DNA of 64,000 nucleotides from Corticicoccus populi (GTDB lineage: Bacteria; Bacillota; Bacilli; Staphylococcales; Salinicoccaceae), in contig NZ_JBHUOQ010000001.1 in assembly GCF_042686195.1 (NCBI RefSeq), positions 1,240,001 to 1,304,000 of the forward strand, given 5' to 3'. Under the pieces are notes generated by a model. It was not told the origin of the DNA. It saw only the letters and a program-made list of their open reading frames with translations, and did no database searches. Positions 43,325 through 52,902 of the stretch are shown one piece after another. The translations under genes and the position numbers were made by a program. Within the stretch, counting starts at the first letter, position 1, and every line of letters starts with the position of its first letter.

Positions 43325-44143
43325 ATGAATGCATATATTGCAGAATTTATTGGAACCGCTATCTTGATTCTCTTCGGTGCAGGTGTCTGTGCCAACGTAA
43401 CCTTGAAAGGTTCAGGAGCTAAAGACGGCGGCTGGGTAGTGATTTCATTTGCATGGGGGTTTGCAGTAACACTTGCCGTCTACGCTGTCGGACAGTTTTC
43501 AGATGCACATATTAATCCGGCGGTAACACTCGGTTTCGCATTTGCCGGAGAATTTCCGTGGGCGGATGTCGTTCCATATATCATCAGTCAGGTTTTAGGT
43601 GCAATGCTTGGTGCCCTTCTCGTATGGTTCCACTTCATGCCGCACTTTAAGGCTGAAGAAAATCCGGATACAAAACTTGGTGTTTATGCGACTGCACCTG
43701 GATACAAAAACTATGTTGCCAATTTTACAAGTGAAATGATCGGCACATTTATCCTTGTAATGGGTTTAATGTTTATCGGTGCAAATGATTTCACTGATGG
43801 TCTGAATCCGTTAATTGTCGGTGTTTTAATTACGGCAATCGGTTTAAGTCTCGGCGGGACAACAGGATATGCAATCAACCCTGCACGTGACTTTGGTCCA
43901 AGACTTGCTCACTTTTTAATGCCGATACCCGGAAAAGGGTCTTCAAACTTCAAATATGCAATTGTGCCGGTTTTAGGACCGATTTCAGGCGGTATTTTAG
44001 GTGCGACAGTATATAATGCCTTGTTCCTCGGTGTCGTTAATGGATTTCTGTATGTCGCAATCGCAATGGTGATTGCAACGCTCGTATTAGGGGTAATCTT
44101 AAATAAAAGCATCCTGAAAAATGAGGCTGCCAAATTAATGTAA
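43325..44143 (+). CDS. glpF: Glycerol uptake facilitator (aquaglyceroporin)
   Basis: Membrane channel for glycerol diffusion. 272 residues with six helices and the two pore motifs I-N-P-A (N-P-A box 1, near residue 64) and I-N-P-A-R-D-F-G-P-R (box 2, near residue 188); the aspartate after the second box is characteristic of glycerol-conducting members. RBS AAGGGGTG precedes the ATG. First gene of glpF-glpK-glpD, 19 nt before glpK. Confidence 0.95.
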   Translation: MNAYIAEFIGTAILILFGAGVCANVTLKGSGAKDGGWVVISFAWGFAVTLAVYAVGQFSDAHINPAVTLGFAFAGEFPWADVVPYIISQVLGAMLGALLVWFHFMPHFKAEENPDTKLGVYATAPGYKNYVANFTSEMIGTFILVMGLMFIGANDFTDGLNPLIVGVLITAIGLSLGGTTGYAINPARDFGPRLAHFLMPIPGKGSSNFKYAIVPVLGPISGGILGATVYNALFLGVVNGFLYVAIAMVIATLVLGVILNKSILKNEAAKLM

Positions 44144-44162
44144 AGTAAAGGGGATTTTAATT

Positions 44163-45677
44163 ATGGAAAAGTACATTTTAGCAATTGATCAGGGGACAAC
44201 CAGTTCAAGAGCGATTTTATTTGATAAAAACAGTAATATTGTAGGAACAAATCACGCTGAATTCAAGCAGTATTTTCCTGAATCCGGCTGGGTGGAGCAT
44301 AATGCCAACGAAATTTGGAGTTCTGTTCTTGCTGTTGTTGCAGGTGTTCTTGTAGATAATGACATTAAAGCATCGCAGGTGGAGGCCATCGGGATTACCA
44401 ACCAGCGTGAAACTGCTGTCGTGTGGGATAAAAATACCGGACGCCCTGTATATAATGCGATTGTCTGGCAGTCGCGTCAGACTGAGGATATCTGTAAAGA
44501 ATTAAAAGAACAGGATTTAGAAGAGGAGTTCAATCAAAAAACAGGACTTCTTTTAGACCCGTATTTCTCAGGTACAAAAGTAAAATGGATTCTCGATAAT
44601 GTGGATGGTGCCAGAGAGAAAGCTGAAAACGGCGACCTATTGTTCGGTACTATTGATACATGGCTGATCTGGAGATTCACTGAAGGTGCTGCACATGTTA
44701 CAGACTATACAAATGCGAGCCGTACATTAATGTATAACATTTATGATCTTAAATGGGACGATGCACTGCTTGAATATTTAACTGTCCCTAAATCAATGCT
44801 CCCTGAAGTTAAATCTTCCAGTGAAGTATACGGTGAGACAACAAGTGCACATTTCTTCGGATATAATGTTCCGATTGCGGGTGTTGCCGGTGATCAGCAG
44901 GCAGCATTATTCGGTCAGACATGCTTCGAAGACGGAGATACTAAAAACACATATGGTACAGGCTGCTTTTTACTGATGAACACAGGTACTGAAGCGAAAA
45001 AGAGTGAAAATGGTCTGTTAACAACCATTGCCTACGGCCTTGACGGTGAAGTGAAGTACGCACTTGAAGGTTCAATATTTGTTGCCGGTTCTGCGATTCA
45101 ATGGCTCCGCGACGGTCTCCGCATGTTCCAGGATTCAAAAGAAACAGAAGAGTATGCTGAAAAAGTGGATGATACGGGCGGCGTATATGTTGTTCCTGCA
45201 TTTACAGGACTCGGCGCACCGTACTGGGACAGCTCGGCACGCGGGGCTGTATTCGGACTCAGCCGCGGAACTGAAAAAGAACACTTTATCCGTGCCACTT
45301 TAGAATCTCTCGCCTATCAGACAAAAGATGTCATTGATGCAATGGAAAAAGACTCCGGCATTACGCTTGAGACACTTCGTGTAGACGGCGGTGCTGCTGC
45401 TAATAATTTCTTAATGCAGTTCCAGTCGGACCTTCTTCAAAATGAAGTAGAGCGGCCGGAAGTACTTGAAACAACTGCGCTCGGTTCTGCATATCTTGCA
45501 GGTCTTGCAGTCGGCTTCTGGGAATCAGTGGATGAGCTGAAAGAAGTCAGCACAGCAGATACTTTATTTAAACCGGAAAAATCACAGGAAGATGTTTCAG
45601 AATTATATGAAGGCTGGCAGGCTGCGGTGCACGCAACACAAGCATTCAAACCGAAAAATAAAAAACAAAACGATTAA
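44163..45677 (+). CDS. glpK: Glycerol kinase
   Basis: Phosphorylates glycerol to glycerol-3-phosphate, trapping it in the cell and making the GlpP co-signal. 504 residues, FGGY family. The N-terminal phosphate loop is D-Q-G-T-T-S-S-R. His230 in S-A-H-F-F-G matches the Gram-positive histidine that HPr phosphorylates to activate the enzyme, so PTS control is expected. RBS AAAGGGG precedes the ATG; it sits between glpF and glpD without a terminator. Confidence 0.96.
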   Translation: MEKYILAIDQGTTSSRAILFDKNSNIVGTNHAEFKQYFPESGWVEHNANEIWSSVLAVVAGVLVDNDIKASQVEAIGITNQRETAVVWDKNTGRPVYNAIVWQSRQTEDICKELKEQDLEEEFNQKTGLLLDPYFSGTKVKWILDNVDGAREKAENGDLLFGTIDTWLIWRFTEGAAHVTDYTNASRTLMYNIYDLKWDDALLEYLTVPKSMLPEVKSSSEVYGETTSAHFFGYNVPIAGVAGDQQAALFGQTCFEDGDTKNTYGTGCFLLMNTGTEAKKSENGLLTTIAYGLDGEVKYALEGSIFVAGSAIQWLRDGLRMFQDSKETEEYAEKVDDTGGVYVVPAFTGLGAPYWDSSARGAVFGLSRGTEKEHFIRATLESLAYQTKDVIDAMEKDSGITLETLRVDGGAAANNFLMQFQSDLLQNEVERPEVLETTALGSAYLAGLAVGFWESVDELKEVSTADTLFKPEKSQEDVSELYEGWQAAVHATQAFKPKNKKQND

Positions 45678-45717
45678 TTTAAAGTTATGATTAAAAAATA
45701 ACTATAGGAGGAGCATC

Positions 45718-47376
45718 ATGCTGAATACTTTAACCAGAACAAACCAACTCGAGCAAATGGAAGAATCCTATTATGATCTCGTCGTCATCGGCGGCGGAAT
45801 TACAGGTGCCGGTATTGCACTGGATGCTGCAAAACGCGGGATGAAAGTTTCTCTTGTAGAGATGCAGGATTTCGCCGAAGGTACATCCAGCAGAAGTACA
45901 AAACTGGTTCACGGCGGGCTCAGATATTTAAAACAGTTCCAAATCGGTGTCGTTCGTGAGACCGGCCGGGAACGTGCTGTAGTTTATGAGAACGGTCCGC
46001 ATGTCACCACACCTGAATGGATGCTGCTGCCTTTCCATAAAGGAGGCACTTTCGGAAAAACGATGACAAGTGTCGGTCTGAAAGTTTACGATACACTTGC
46101 GCAGGTGAAAAAAAGTGAACGCCGCAAAATGCTTTCTGTGAAAGATGTTAAAAAGATGGAGCCGCTTGTTAAACAATCCAAACTCCGCGGCGGCGGTTAT
46201 TATGTAGAATATAAAACCGATGATGCGCGCATGACCATTGAAGTATTGAAGCAGGCTTCAGAATTCGGTGCTGAACCGATTAATCATGTTAAAGCTGAAA
46301 AGTTCATCTATGAAAAAGGAAAAGTAGTTGGTATTGAAGCACGCGACATGCTGTCGAATGAATCCTACCGGATTAAAGGCCGCCGTGTCGTGAATGCGAC
46401 AGGCCCATGGGTCGATGAAGTACGTGAAAACGATGATGCCAGCAAAAAAATTGATAAGACACTTGTCCTTTCAAAAGGTGTCCACGTCGTATTCAATCAT
46501 GATGACTTCCCGCTCGGACAGGCTGTTTATTTCGATACAAAAAGTGACGGACGCATGATGTTTGCCATCCCGCGTGACGGTAAGACCTATGTAGGTACTA
46601 CTGACACCTTCTATAGTGAAGATAAAACAGAACCGGTTGCAACCGTTGAAGATAAAATGTATCTTCTTGATAATATCAACTATATGTTCCCTGGACTCGG
46701 CTTAAATGAAAATCATATCGAATCCAGCTGGGCAGGTATCCGTCCGCTGATTCAGGCAAAAGGAAAAGGTCCTTCCGAACTCAGCCGTAAAGATGAAATC
46801 TGGGTTGCAGACAGCAATCTGATTACAATTGCCGGCGGAAAATTAACCGGCTACCGTCACATGGCAGAGGAAATTGTCAATTTAGTTTCAAAACATCTCG
46901 AAAAAGATTACAGTTTGAAGTTTAAATCCTGTGATACGAAGCATCAGGTTATCAGCGGCGGTGATGTCGGCGGCAGTAAAGGATATAAGTCCTACATCTC
47001 CAAAATGGCAGCTCTCGCATCATCATACGGTCTGACAGAAGATGACGGCCGGAACACTGCACTTAAATACGGCAGTAATACTGAAGAAATTTTCAAGTTG
47101 ATTCCAGCGGTTAAAGATAATGAAAATTTCGGACTCACTCCGCTCCAAAAAGCAAAAGTATTGTACAGTATTCAAAATGAAATGACTGCAAAACCTGTAG
47201 ATTATTTCATCAGACGTACAGGTGCACTATACTTCGATATTGACGAAGTACGGGAAACTAAAGACGGTGTCATATCCTATATGAAAGATTTACTCGGCTG
47301 GGAAGATGAACTGACTGTACATTATAAATCAGAACTCGACCATGCCATTCATAATGCTGTGGACGTAATTAACTAA
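45718..47376 (+). CDS. glpD: Aerobic glycerol-3-phosphate dehydrogenase
   Basis: Membrane-associated FAD enzyme oxidising glycerol-3-phosphate to dihydroxyacetone phosphate and passing electrons to quinone. 552 residues. The N-terminal FAD motif is G-G-G-I-T-G-A-G; the substrate region has S-S-R-S-T-K-L-V-H-G-G-L-R-Y. There is no oxidase-type insert obvious to me, so a dehydrogenase is favoured over GlpO. RBS AGGAGGAGC is about 5 nt before the ATG. Last gene of the glp unit, followed by a terminator. Confidence 0.95.
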   Translation: MLNTLTRTNQLEQMEESYYDLVVIGGGITGAGIALDAAKRGMKVSLVEMQDFAEGTSSRSTKLVHGGLRYLKQFQIGVVRETGRERAVVYENGPHVTTPEWMLLPFHKGGTFGKTMTSVGLKVYDTLAQVKKSERRKMLSVKDVKKMEPLVKQSKLRGGGYYVEYKTDDARMTIEVLKQASEFGAEPINHVKAEKFIYEKGKVVGIEARDMLSNESYRIKGRRVVNATGPWVDEVRENDDASKKIDKTLVLSKGVHVVFNHDDFPLGQAVYFDTKSDGRMMFAIPRDGKTYVGTTDTFYSEDKTEPVATVEDKMYLLDNINYMFPGLGLNENHIESSWAGIRPLIQAKGKGPSELSRKDEIWVADSNLITIAGGKLTGYRHMAEEIVNLVSKHLEKDYSLKFKSCDTKHQVISGGDVGGSKGYKSYISKMAALASSYGLTEDDGRNTALKYGSNTEEIFKLIPAVKDNENFGLTPLQKAKVLYSIQNEMTAKPVDYFIRRTGALYFDIDEVRETKDGVISYMKDLLGWEDELTVHYKSELDHAIHNAVDVIN

Positions 47377-47387
47377 AATGTATAACT

Positions 47388-47420
47388 AAAGGCAGTGTAA
47401 CATGTGTTACGCTGTCTTTT
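47388..47420 (+). terminator. Terminator of glpFKD
   Basis: Stem AAAGGCAGTGTAAC / GTTACGCTGTCTTT (wobble pairs) with a 4-nt loop and TTTTA, 12 nt after the glpD stop. Confidence 0.8.
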
Positions 47421-47483
47421 ACGTTCCGGTAAAAATACTGTGATAAAATGACAGTACCACAATTTATTTTTGGAGGTTCTGAA

Positions 47484-48209
47484 ATGACAAATATATATGA
47501 TGATCCATCTTTTTTTGACAAATACTCTGAAATGCAAAGGAGTACAGACGGCCTCGATGGTGCCGGAGAATGGCATGCTTTAAAAGCACTGCTGCCTTCA
47601 TTCAAAGACAAGACCGTTCTCGACTTCGGCGCAGGGTACGGCTGGCATGCTTTATATGCCGCAGAACATGGTGCAGCACATGTTTTTGCCGTAGACCAGT
47701 CCCGGAAAATGATTGAAACTGCGAAAAAGAAAAATCCGCATCCGAATATAGAGTATCAGACAGGTGGTACTTCTATACTTGATGAGACAGATATTCACTT
47801 TGATATCGTCCTCAGCTCTCTCGTATTTCACTACATTGAAGATATTGATGCTTTGTTTAAAACAATTTACAGTAAAATGACGAGCGGCGGAAGCTTCATC
47901 TTTACAGTTGAACATCCTGTATTTACAGCTGAAGGCAGTCAAAACTGGGTATATAATGATAACGGGGAAATTTCACACTTTCCAGTCGATCATTATTTTT
48001 ATGAAGGTGAAAGAACTGCGGAGTTTCTCGGAGTGAATGTGACCAAATATCATCGTACGCTTGAAACATATGTAAAGGCACTGCTCAATAACGGTTTTCA
48101 CATCAAAGACATGGTTGAACCGAAACCGGCAGATCATTTGATGAATATCGACGGTATGAAAGATGAACTCAGACGGCCGATGATGTTGATTATATCTGCA
48201 GAAAAATAG
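47484..48209 (+). CDS. Class I SAM-dependent methyltransferase
   Basis: Cytoplasmic methyltransferase of 241 residues with motif I D-F-G-A-G-Y-G-W-H (about 46-54), acidic motif II A-V-D-Q-S and a type-11-like fold. The substrate is unknown; small molecules or quinones are typical for the family. The ATG at 47484 is chosen because TGGAGGTT is 8 nt before it. It stands between the glp terminator and an alpha/beta hydrolase on the same strand. Confidence 0.85.
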   Translation: MTNIYDDPSFFDKYSEMQRSTDGLDGAGEWHALKALLPSFKDKTVLDFGAGYGWHALYAAEHGAAHVFAVDQSRKMIETAKKKNPHPNIEYQTGGTSILDETDIHFDIVLSSLVFHYIEDIDALFKTIYSKMTSGGSFIFTVEHPVFTAEGSQNWVYNDNGEISHFPVDHYFYEGERTAEFLGVNVTKYHRTLETYVKALLNNGFHIKDMVEPKPADHLMNIDGMKDELRRPMMLIISAEK

Positions 48210-48279
48210 AACTGTTATTTAATATAAGTGTCTCCAAAACCGTCACAATCATGTGAATATTATTTGGGGAGGACTTCAT

Positions 48280-49245
48280 ATGAAAAAAGCAGTCAAGTTG
48301 GTACTGATGATTTTAACAGGTATTCTTCTGCTCGTAACAGTCACTCTTTTAGTCAGTTTTATCTTCCACAGAACCCAACTTTCAAATGAAGATGCACAGT
48401 TTACGCCAAGCGGCCGGCTGACAGAAGTGAATGGACATAATATCCATGTTTTCGATACATTTCAAGGTGATGAAACACTGGTATTTATGTCCGGCGGTGC
48501 AACCCCATCACCTGTTTTGGACTTTAAATCTTTATATTCATTACTTAGTGAGAACTACCGTATTGTTGTGATTGAAAAGGCAGGTTACGGCTTTAGTGAC
48601 GTGACTGATTCCGACAGAGATATTGATACCATTTTATCTGAGACAAGAGAATCACTTCAATCACTCGGTATTGAAAGTCCCTACATCCTATTTCCACACT
48701 CAATGTCCGGTATAGAAGCTTTGTACTGGGCGCAGCAGTATCCAAAAGAAGTGAAAGCAATTGTCGGCCTTGATATGTCTGTTCCTGCAGGATACGAACA
48801 TTTTGAACCGCCGATGCCGATAGTCTACTTAACATCTATTGCGGCAAATACAGGGATGATGAGATGGTCGGACACTTTATCAGAAACTGATGCCGTTAAA
48901 TATGGAACACTGAGCAGCGAAGACAAAGATCTACACCGCATTATCTTTTACCGTCGGACCTTGACTGAAAACATGATTAATGAAATCAAAAATGCAAAAT
49001 TAAATGCACAAAAAATACAGGAGACATCAATAGATGTTCCAATGCTTTTATTTTCATCAAATGGTGAAAATACAGGCATGGATAATGACCTTTGGATTAA
49101 AATACAGGAATCCTTTGCTGCCGGAAGTGAAAATCGTGAATTGATTCCAATCGATGCGCCCCACTATATTCATAACTTCGAATATGATGAAATTGCCCGT
49201 CATTCATCATCATTTATTGAGTCACTGGATGAACGTACACCTTAA
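48280..49245 (+). CDS. Membrane-anchored alpha/beta hydrolase
   Basis: 321 residues. An N-terminal hydrophobic helix (about 6-29) likely anchors the enzyme with its catalytic domain outside. The nucleophile elbow reads P-H-S-M-S-G with Ser141 as candidate, and a C-terminal histidine lies in D-A-P-H-Y-I-H. The elbow departs from G-x-S-x-G. Substrate unknown. The start at 48280 has GGGGAGGA 6 nt upstream. It may share a transcript with the methyltransferase 70 nt upstream. Confidence 0.82.
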   Translation: MKKAVKLVLMILTGILLLVTVTLLVSFIFHRTQLSNEDAQFTPSGRLTEVNGHNIHVFDTFQGDETLVFMSGGATPSPVLDFKSLYSLLSENYRIVVIEKAGYGFSDVTDSDRDIDTILSETRESLQSLGIESPYILFPHSMSGIEALYWAQQYPKEVKAIVGLDMSVPAGYEHFEPPMPIVYLTSIAANTGMMRWSDTLSETDAVKYGTLSSEDKDLHRIIFYRRTLTENMINEIKNAKLNAQKIQETSIDVPMLLFSSNGENTGMDNDLWIKIQESFAAGSENRELIPIDAPHYIHNFEYDEIARHSSSFIESLDERTP

Positions 49246-49256
49246 TCTAAGAAAAA

Positions 49257-49287
49257 AACAGCAGCGTCCTTGGACGCTGCTGTTTTT
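49257..49287. terminator. Bidirectional terminator between the hydrolase gene and clpB
   Basis: Perfect stem ACAGCAGCGTCC / GGACGCTGCTGT with a 2-nt loop and A/T runs on both sides, so it serves both convergent genes. Confidence 0.92.
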
Positions 49288-49299
49288 ATATTCACTCTG

Positions 49300-51891
49300 T
49301 TACTCCACTTCAAACTTCAGTTCGCCGTCTACAAAATCGACACGCATGTCGAGTCCTTCAGTTAAATCTTTTTCAATCATTTTTCTCGCCAGCGGCGTCT
49401 CGATATTACGCTGGATGAAACGTTTTAACGGTCTTGCACCGAACTGCGGCTCATATGCCTCGTCGGCAATCCATTTTTTCACGCTGTCGGAAACTTCTAC
49501 TTTCATATGCTGACTGCTTAATCGTCTGTTTAGTTCAGCAATTAATTTATCAACAATTAATGTCATGTTGCTTCTCGTTAATTGGCTGAACAACACAATG
49601 TCATCCATACGGTTAATAATTTCCGGTTTGAAGAATTGATGCACTTCATTCATCACAAGCTGGCGTGTTTCGTCTTTCAACACACCGTCTTCTGCTGTTT
49701 CATCAAGAAGATAATGTGAACCGATATTTGATGTCATAATGATAATTGTATTTCTGAAATCAACCGTGCGTCCTTTTGAATCCGTTAAACGGCCTTCATC
49801 AAGGAGCTGCAGGAGGATATTAAACACATCACCATGCGCTTTTTCCACCTCATCCAGTAATATTACAGAATATGGCTGACGGCGGATGGCCTCGGTCAAC
49901 TGGCCGCCTTCTTCATGGCCGACATATCCCGGAGGCGCACCAATCAGACGGGAGACTGAATGTTTTTCCATATACTCACTCATGTCAATCCGGATCATGT
50001 GCTTCTCTGAATCAAACATCGTCGATGCCAGTGCTTTGGCAAGTTCAGTTTTACCGACACCAGTCGGTCCAAGGAATAAAAAGCTGCCGATCGGACGGTC
50101 CGGATCTTTAATCCCCGCTCTTGCACGAATGACTGCATCAGAAACCAAATCAACAGCCTCGTCCTGACCGACGACTCTTTCATGCAGAATGTCTGCCAGT
50201 TTAAGAAGTTTATCCTTTTCTGTTTCAACCAGTTTTGATACAGGAATTCCCGTCCACTGACTGACAATATAGCCAATCTCCTCTTCTGTCACTACTTCTC
50301 TGATGATACGGTTCTCGCCGGCACTTTCTTCTGCAAGCACCGCTTCAAACTCAGAAAGCTCTTTTTCAAGCTGCGGCAGTCTGCCGTGACGGAGTTCTGC
50401 TGCACGCTCAAGTTCATAATTATTTTCTGCGTCTTCAAGTTCCTGACGCACTTTATCCACTTCTGCACGTTTTTCATTCACACGTGCAATCTGTTCTTTC
50501 TCTTTTTCTACGCGCTGTGACAAAGCACCCTGACCTTCACGTGCTTCGGCAAGTTCCGCCTGTAATTCCTCGAGCCGTTTTCGGGATACAGAATCGTCCT
50601 CATTTTTCAGTGCAGCTTCTTCAATCTCAAGCTGCATTACACGACGGTTCATCTGGTCCAGTTCTGTCGGATTCGATCCCATTTCCGTACGAATCGTTGC
50701 ACTCGCCTGATCCATTAAGTCAATCGCTTTATCCGGCAGAAAACGGTCGGTAATATAACGGTCTGATAACTCAGCCGCTGCAACAAGAGCACGGTCTGTG
50801 ATTCTGACACCGTGATGGACTTCATAACGCTCCTTCAAACCGCGTAAAATGGAGATCGTATCTTCTACATCCGGCTCAGGTACCTGGACTTTTTGAAAAC
50901 GCCGCTCAAGTGCGGAGTCTTTTTCAATGTATTCCCGGTACTCATTAATTGTCGTTGCCCCGATGCAGTGCAGCTCTCCGCGCGCAAGCATCGGTTTCAA
51001 CATGTTCCCTGCATCCATGGCACCTTCTGTCTTACCCGCACCGACAAGCATATGAATCTCATCTATAAATAAAATAATCCGCCCGTCTGACTCTTTAACT
51101 TCCTTCAATACCGCTTTCAGTCGTTCTTCAAATTCTCCGCGGTATTTCGCACCTGCCACAAGTGCAGACAAATCCAGTTCAAATATTGTTTTATCAAGCA
51201 GGCTGTCCGGTACATCACGTCTCACAATACGCTGTGCCAGCCCTTCAACAATAGCTGTTTTACCGACACCCGGTTCACCGATTAATACCGGATTATTTTT
51301 TCTTTTACGGCTCAAGATTCTGATTGAGCTTCTGATTTCTTCATCCCGTCCGATAACAGGATCAACATTACCCTGCCGGACTTCTTCAACTAAATCACGG
51401 CCGTATTTCTCCAAAACTTCATATTGTGTCTCAGGGTTTTGAGTGGTCACCTGGTTTCCTCCTCTGACTCTTTTGATAATTTCTTTAATGACTTCATGCT
51501 TTCTACCGACAGTCCGTTTCATTATTTCATCTTTTTCGACTGCCGCAAGAAGCATATGCTCCTGGGAGATAAATGAATCTCCGAATTCGTTCATGATTTT
51601 TTCTGCTTCACTGATTAATGAAGAAAAGCCGCTCGACATATACTGTCCATACTGGACATTTTCTCCCGATACGACATTGTATTTACTTAATTTTTCATCG
51701 TACGCTTTGATTAGTTTATCTGCATCAATGTCTGCACGTTCAAGTATATCCCGGCTCATGCTGTCATTGATCTCAAGTATTGCTTTTGAAACAGCTTCAA
51801 TTTCAATGGACTGAAGCTTCAATTCCACTGATAACTGCTGTGCACGTTCGATAATTGACTGCACACTGTAGGTCATTTTGTTAATATCCAT
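49300..51891 (-). CDS. clpB: Disaggregase ClpB
   Basis: Hsp100 AAA+ chaperone that rescues aggregated proteins with DnaK. About 863 residues. Two Walker A motifs, G-E-P-G-V-G-K-T (about 200) and G-P-T-G-V-G-K-T (about 600), with the coiled-coil M domain between them; an N domain (about 1-150) is present. The ATG at 51891 with GAGGTGAG upstream is preferred over 51918. Preceded by a consensus CtsR operator and a sigma-A promoter. It has no ClpP-binding loop that I could see, in keeping with ClpB. Confidence 0.96.
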   Translation of the reverse strand: MDINKMTYSVQSIIERAQQLSVELKLQSIEIEAVSKAILEINDSMSRDILERADIDADKLIKAYDEKLSKYNVVSGENVQYGQYMSSGFSSLISEAEKIMNEFGDSFISQEHMLLAAVEKDEIMKRTVGRKHEVIKEIIKRVRGGNQVTTQNPETQYEVLEKYGRDLVEEVRQGNVDPVIGRDEEIRSSIRILSRKRKNNPVLIGEPGVGKTAIVEGLAQRIVRRDVPDSLLDKTIFELDLSALVAGAKYRGEFEERLKAVLKEVKESDGRIILFIDEIHMLVGAGKTEGAMDAGNMLKPMLARGELHCIGATTINEYREYIEKDSALERRFQKVQVPEPDVEDTISILRGLKERYEVHHGVRITDRALVAAAELSDRYITDRFLPDKAIDLMDQASATIRTEMGSNPTELDQMNRRVMQLEIEEAALKNEDDSVSRKRLEELQAELAEAREGQGALSQRVEKEKEQIARVNEKRAEVDKVRQELEDAENNYELERAAELRHGRLPQLEKELSEFEAVLAEESAGENRIIREVVTEEEIGYIVSQWTGIPVSKLVETEKDKLLKLADILHERVVGQDEAVDLVSDAVIRARAGIKDPDRPIGSFLFLGPTGVGKTELAKALASTMFDSEKHMIRIDMSEYMEKHSVSRLIGAPPGYVGHEEGGQLTEAIRRQPYSVILLDEVEKAHGDVFNILLQLLDEGRLTDSKGRTVDFRNTIIIMTSNIGSHYLLDETAEDGVLKDETRQLVMNEVHQFFKPEIINRMDDIVLFSQLTRSNMTLIVDKLIAELNRRLSSQHMKVEVSDSVKKWIADEAYEPQFGARPLKRFIQRNIETPLARKMIEKDLTEGLDMRVDFVDGELKFEVE

Positions 51892-51925
51892 ATGTCTCAC
51901 CTCGTTAATAAAGTTCAAAGTATAG

Positions 51926-51944
51926 TTTGACCTTCTTTGACCTT
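51926..51944 (-). promoter_or_regulatory. CtsR operator of clpB
   Basis: Reverse strand AAGGTCAAAGAAGGTCAAA, the CtsR direct heptad repeat (A/G)GTCAAA separated by three bases, lying just downstream of the -10 element. CtsR itself is not encoded in the window. Confidence 0.92.
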
Positions 51945-51950
51945 AATTCA

Positions 51951-51978
51951 ATTATACTACTTTTTACACATTAAGCAA
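51951..51978 (-). promoter_or_regulatory. Promoter of clpB
   Basis: Reverse strand TTGCTT (complement of 51973-51978), 16-nt spacer, TATAAT (complement of 51951-51956), with the CtsR operator covering the start point. Confidence 0.8.
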
Positions 51979-52040
51979 GTAATTAATAGCTTTTATATGT
52001 ATTTTAATTTATATTAAATTTAGACTTTAGGAGGTTTAAA

Positions 52041-52862
52041 ATGGACTTAATTGAAATTATAAAGTATATCTTTTTAGGACTTGTGCAAGGGATTACAGAA
52101 CCGATTCCAGTATCATCGAGCGGTCACTTAGTCATTGTCCGTGAGTTGTTCGGTATTGAAGCAAACGGTCTCTCTTTTGAAATTTTCTTAAATACCGCCT
52201 CACTCATTGCGATTATATTTGTATACCGCCATGATATTATTTCAATCATTCAAAATTTATGGCGTTTCTTATTTCAAAAATCAAGAGACGAGGAAGCAGT
52301 GGCTGATGCAAAATACACGCTGTACTTAATCATTGCGACGATTCCGGTCGGTATTCTCGGTTTTCTTCTGCAGGATGCTATCAGTGACAATATTTCTGTC
52401 GGCTTTGTCGGTGTCATGCTGCTCATCACCGGTCTTGCACTATGGTTTATCAAAAATAAACGCGGACAGAAGCGCGACGGCGAACTGAGTATTAAAGACT
52501 CACTCATTGTTGGTCTTGCACAGTGTATCGCCCTGATTCCAGGCGTGAGCCGGAGCGGTGCCACGCTTGTCGGTTCAATCAGTGTCGGCCTAAAGCAGAA
52601 AAATGCGCTGCGTTTCGTATTTCTTTTATATATTCCGGTCTCACTCGGATCAGCTGTACTCGGATTTTCCGACATACTGAGAGATCCTGACCTCAGCACA
52701 TTCATTGTTCCTTACATCACAGCATTCATCGTGACGATTATCGCGACTTACTTTGGTGTAAAATGGCTGCAGGGTGTTATGGAAAATGGAAACCTTGCGA
52801 TATTCAGCTACTACTGTTTCACACTTGGGACACTTTCCATACTGTACCAGGTATTACTTTAA
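52041..52862 (+). CDS. Undecaprenyl-diphosphatase (UppP/BacA family)
   Basis: Membrane phosphatase recycling the lipid carrier undecaprenyl diphosphate. 273 residues with about eight helices. The two family motifs are Q-G-I-T-E (Gln16, Glu20) followed by P-V-S-S-S-G-H (His29), and P-G-V-S-R-S-G-A-T. The first glutamate of the common E-G-x-T-E is Gln, an allowed variant of the (E/Q)xxxE motif. It differs clearly from the main S. aureus UppP as I recall it, so it may be a second paralogue. RBS TAGGAGG is 7 nt before the ATG. Confidence 0.87.
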   Translation: MDLIEIIKYIFLGLVQGITEPIPVSSSGHLVIVRELFGIEANGLSFEIFLNTASLIAIIFVYRHDIISIIQNLWRFLFQKSRDEEAVADAKYTLYLIIATIPVGILGFLLQDAISDNISVGFVGVMLLITGLALWFIKNKRGQKRDGELSIKDSLIVGLAQCIALIPGVSRSGATLVGSISVGLKQKNALRFVFLLYIPVSLGSAVLGFSDILRDPDLSTFIVPYITAFIVTIIATYFGVKWLQGVMENGNLAIFSYYCFTLGTLSILYQVLL

Positions 52863-52863
52863 A

Positions 52864-52897
52864 AAAATGCGGCACTCTTTTTCAGAGTACCGCATTT
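52864..52897. terminator. Bidirectional terminator after uppP-like gene
   Basis: Stem AAATGCGGnACTCT / AGAGTnCCGCATTT with A/T runs on both sides, between two convergent genes. Confidence 0.88.
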
Positions 52898-52902
52898 TTA
52901 TT

